The notes under the pieces: generated by a model | What the model was told of the DNA's origin: nothing | Database searches by the model: none | Seen by the model: the letters and a program-made list of their open reading frames with translations, nothing else | Position numbers and translations under genes: made by a program | NCBI GenBank assembly: GCA_018136815.1 | Contig: CM030940.1 | Span: forward strand, 368,443 to 432,442 | Length of the DNA stretch: 64,000 nt | Source: Isochrysis galbana | Lineage: Eukaryota > Haptophyta > Isochrysidales > Isochrysidaceae | Direction: 5' to 3' | In this document: in pieces, positions 61,950 to 64,000 of the stretch | Layout: the number at the start of each line of letters is the position of its first letter | Position numbering within the stretch: position 1 is the stretch's first letter

Positions 61950-63941
61950 TTACCTTCTATCCAGAATGGGCCAGAACACTGCCTTACGATCGTAAGATGC
62001 TATCTGAAAAGCATGACAATGCAAGGCGCCATGGGCAGTTCGTTGAGATGAATGATTCAGCATGCCATTCATCTCCCTGTCTAGGCGTCTAGTGAATCCG
62101 CGCAGCACCTTACCATTCGCTGCACATACAACGATATTTTCGAGCAATTCCTGGCGAATCGCATGATTGCATGCCATGATGGCTTCAAACGTTACCTCGT
62201 GCACACCTGGCGAATCAATACCGGCAAGAGCAGGCCGGAATAGAGCCTCGCCACAGCGAATACCGCAGGATTGCTGGAAATTTGTAGGGCGATTGAATGA
62301 CTTTGACCTCCTCTCCCGCTCAAAGTCAATCGAGATGTATGCGCATTCCTCCATTTGTGCCCGCTCAATTGGGGGAAACCCAAGTTGCGCCTCAGTGAAC
62401 AGCTTGTTCATATACTTAGTGAGCTTATCGTGCGAGACTCCAAGGTAGTGGATCGCAATCTTGCGTCCCTTGTAGACTGGCACGACCATGGGAGTACGAG
62501 TGCCACACTCAATAAGGACGCCGGTCTCACGGCCCGAGGCATACATTGCGGCCACGGCAGAGGACATTATAGAGAAGTGGGATATCTGAAAGCGTCGTTC
62601 TAGGGTGCGCAGTATCTCCTCTATTTCTGACTTTTTGTAAGCTGGAAGTGTCGGCTTCACTATGATCATCGGCAGCCCCATCAGACGGTCATTCACCCCG
62701 AGACGTGTTAATGCGCGTGAGAAGATTTCCTCGAGGCAAGGCCACGAGCACACAACGCCCTGCTCGGTCATCACACGTGTAAGTTTACGACTTAACCCGC
62801 AATAAGGAGACTCAGTTGCGAACTGAATCCGTGGAGAGACTTCTGGGGCGAATCCGGCCATGCACTCTTCCCAGTCGCAGGCAACGACGACTCCGCTTGT
62901 GCGTGCTTCTTTATGCTTGTCTTCTTCATACTTGCGCAAAATGGAACGCAATCTATGGCAGGTCCTTGCTGCATCCCTTCGGTCGCAAAAGCCCAAGCGC
63001 TCTATGATTAGCTGAATTGCATCGTCCGGCAGCGACAGTATGTTGCCGTTGCGACGTGTCAGCATCAACTCCCTTTCTCGGTCCATGGCCATGGCATTTC
63101 GCAAGCGTTCCCTAGCAGCAACAAGACGCGTGCATACATCCTCAAGGTCTCGGTCGGCGACTTTCAGTTCAGCCTTTGCGCGAGCGAGACTGCGCCCGGC
63201 ATCAATACTTGCTTTTTTTGCTTCTTTCATTTCTTTTTCTGCTGCCCTGGCTGCCTCATCAGCTAATGCCCTGGCAAACGAGAGCGTCCTTGTGGGGTGC
63301 TCCACGGATGCTGCGTCTTGCGCCATCCGCAAACCCAATACCTTCTGATTGTATGTGTCTTCTGCAACAGCCGCTGCTTCCTCTTTGAGTCTAGCAGTAG
63401 CATGGGCATTGGCCAGGCGCTCATCAAGAATTTTAGCTGCGCCATCAGCCTCTATTGCTTCCGTCTCCAAAGAGTCGATCCGAGTGCCGAGTGCGATGGC
63501 GTCTTCACTCGCTCCGATCTTGCTGCCTCCAGCTTGCGGAAGATCGGCCTTGCCATCGGTGTCGAGCGCTTCAGCATCCGTACCTGCAAATCCCATCACA
63601 CGTCGCTCGATGTAATCATCGTTTTCACGAGTCACCTCGACCTTCGGTCCAGGAGAGTTGGTCTCTTCCTGGATGTGCTGAGTCTCACTGACTTTTGCGC
63701 TGGAGCCCATCGCTTTCGGCACGTCGCTTTCATCGAATTTCGCTGTGAGGTTGATACAACAGTCGGCAAGATCACTGGCGCGATCACTGGTCTGATCACG
63801 GATCCTGATGCATGGACCTGTCCCCATAGGAGAACTAGCGTCCGATTGTCCCTGGAACTGAAGCTCACAAGTGTCTGCAACCGGACTATTTGGAGCCTCC
63901 TCCTTGGCGTCGTCAGTAGCTGTTCCCTTCGAGTCTACCAT
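61950..63941 (-). CDS. F-box, coiled-coil and actin-like fusion protein
   Basis: A single ORF of 663 aa from the ATG at 63941. Residues 1-150 are acidic and disordered. 155-296 form a long Ala/Glu/Lys/Arg coiled coil. 301-336 (ILSLPDDAIQLIIERLGF, then RRDAARTCHRLRSIL) is an F-box. 350-660 follow the actin fold in order: VVVACDWEECMAGFAPEVSPR, GVVCSWPCLEEIF, SSAVAAMYASGRETGVLIECG, MVVPVYKGRKI, CGEALFRPALAGI, GVHEVTFEAIMACNHAIRQEL and RKAVFWPIL. The phosphate loops are altered: actin DNGSG is ACDWE, DSGDG is ECGTR, and GGTTM is AANGK, so ATP binding is probably lost. The actin C-terminal about 25 residues are missing. F-box proteins normally recruit targets to SCF ubiquitin ligases; here the actin-like part may be the target-binding module (inference). 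No intron is needed. Confidence 0.85.
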   Translation of the reverse strand: MVDSKGTATDDAKEEAPNSPVADTCELQFQGQSDASSPMGTGPCIRIRDQTSDRASDLADCCINLTAKFDESDVPKAMGSSAKVSETQHIQEETNSPGPKVEVTRENDDYIERRVMGFAGTDAEALDTDGKADLPQAGGSKIGASEDAIALGTRIDSLETEAIEADGAAKILDERLANAHATARLKEEAAAVAEDTYNQKVLGLRMAQDAASVEHPTRTLSFARALADEAARAAEKEMKEAKKASIDAGRSLARAKAELKVADRDLEDVCTRLVAARERLRNAMAMDRERELMLTRRNGNILSLPDDAIQLIIERLGFCDRRDAARTCHRLRSILRKYEEDKHKEARTSGVVVACDWEECMAGFAPEVSPRIQFATESPYCGLSRKLTRVMTEQGVVCSWPCLEEIFSRALTRLGVNDRLMGLPMIIVKPTLPAYKKSEIEEILRTLERRFQISHFSIMSSAVAAMYASGRETGVLIECGTRTPMVVPVYKGRKIAIHYLGVSHDKLTKYMNKLFTEAQLGFPPIERAQMEECAYISIDFERERRSKSFNRPTNFQQSCGIRCGEALFRPALAGIDSPGVHEVTFEAIMACNHAIRQELLENIVVCAANGKVLRGFTRRLDREMNGMLNHSSQRTAHGALHCHAFQIASYDRKAVFWPILDRR

Positions 63942-64000
63942 GCGACTTTCCGTTTGTTCACTAGACCTCGAGGCTGGTCGATGTCCTGCGCGACTGGCTT

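Noticed and set aside
61706..62092. Plus-strand ORF of 128 aa opposite the actin-like gene end
   Set aside because: It overlaps the strongly supported minus-strand gene and has no motif.
1..64000. tRNA, rRNA, CRISPR arrays, bacterial operons or phage systems
   Set aside because: No tRNA B-box with matching A-box, no rRNA stretch and no spaced identical repeats were seen; introns and TEs show the DNA is eukaryotic.

Overview
This window is eukaryotic nuclear DNA, most likely from a GC-rich, TE-rich unicellular eukaryote such as a microalga. The sequence shows spliceosomal GT-AG introns, core nuclear genes (branch-point protein SF1, splicing factor SMU1, a MOV10/SDE3-type RNA helicase, a cyclin-box protein), long intergenic repeats and several classes of eukaryotic transposable element. 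The lineage cannot be fixed by reading alone. Two 100-N gaps (3106-3205 and 49271-49370) show it is a scaffolded assembly.

Layout. 1-5 kb: low-complexity DNA, a two-exon 2-oxoglutarate/Fe(II) oxygenase (minus), a long CT tract, a gap and one copy of a dispersed element whose inverted partner lies at 55.6-56.0 kb. 5-13 kb: SF1, a foldback element with arms of about 450 bp, a small ankyrin protein (minus) and a PIN/NYN-like nuclease. 13-18 kb: a multi-exon acidic protein with a probable Tudor-knot/chromo-barrel segment (minus), then two copies of a TA-flanked inverted-repeat element bracketing a single orphan exon. 18-23.5 kb: a short non-autonomous LTR element with identical LTRs and a 5-bp TSD, plus broken Ty3/gypsy pieces, one split by a 165-bp inverted-repeat element. 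23.8-30.6 kb: a five-exon Rossmann oxidoreductase (minus), a short unknown ORF, a copia remnant ending 122 bp before the start codon of SMU1, and SMU1 itself (10 exons). 31-35 kb: copia RNase H fragments, a Cys-rich ORF and unassigned DNA. 35.5-41.25 kb: a complete Ty1/copia element with identical 177-bp LTRs and TSD GATCC, inserted upstream of the cyclin-box gene. 43-46 kb: foldback-family repeats carrying a nested 1048-bp DNA element with an 8-bp TSD, then a decayed LINE. 46.5-55 kb: a 694-aa orphan protein (minus), CT tract, gap, repeats and the MOV10-like helicase. 55-64 kb: repeats, a filamin-Kelch-LamG protein and an F-box/coiled-coil/actin-like fusion protein (minus).

The genes do not form operons and are separately spliced. 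SF1 and SMU1 are both pre-mRNA splicing factors, but their proximity is probably coincidental. The most unusual items are the F-box/actin-like fusion with a degraded nucleotide site, the first intron of SMU1 bounded by an 18-nt near-perfect direct repeat that spans both splice sites, the copia element whose polymerase motif reads YVDN with pol in the -1 frame, and the nested repeat architecture. All exon joins and domain calls are by eye. No alignment or database search was run.
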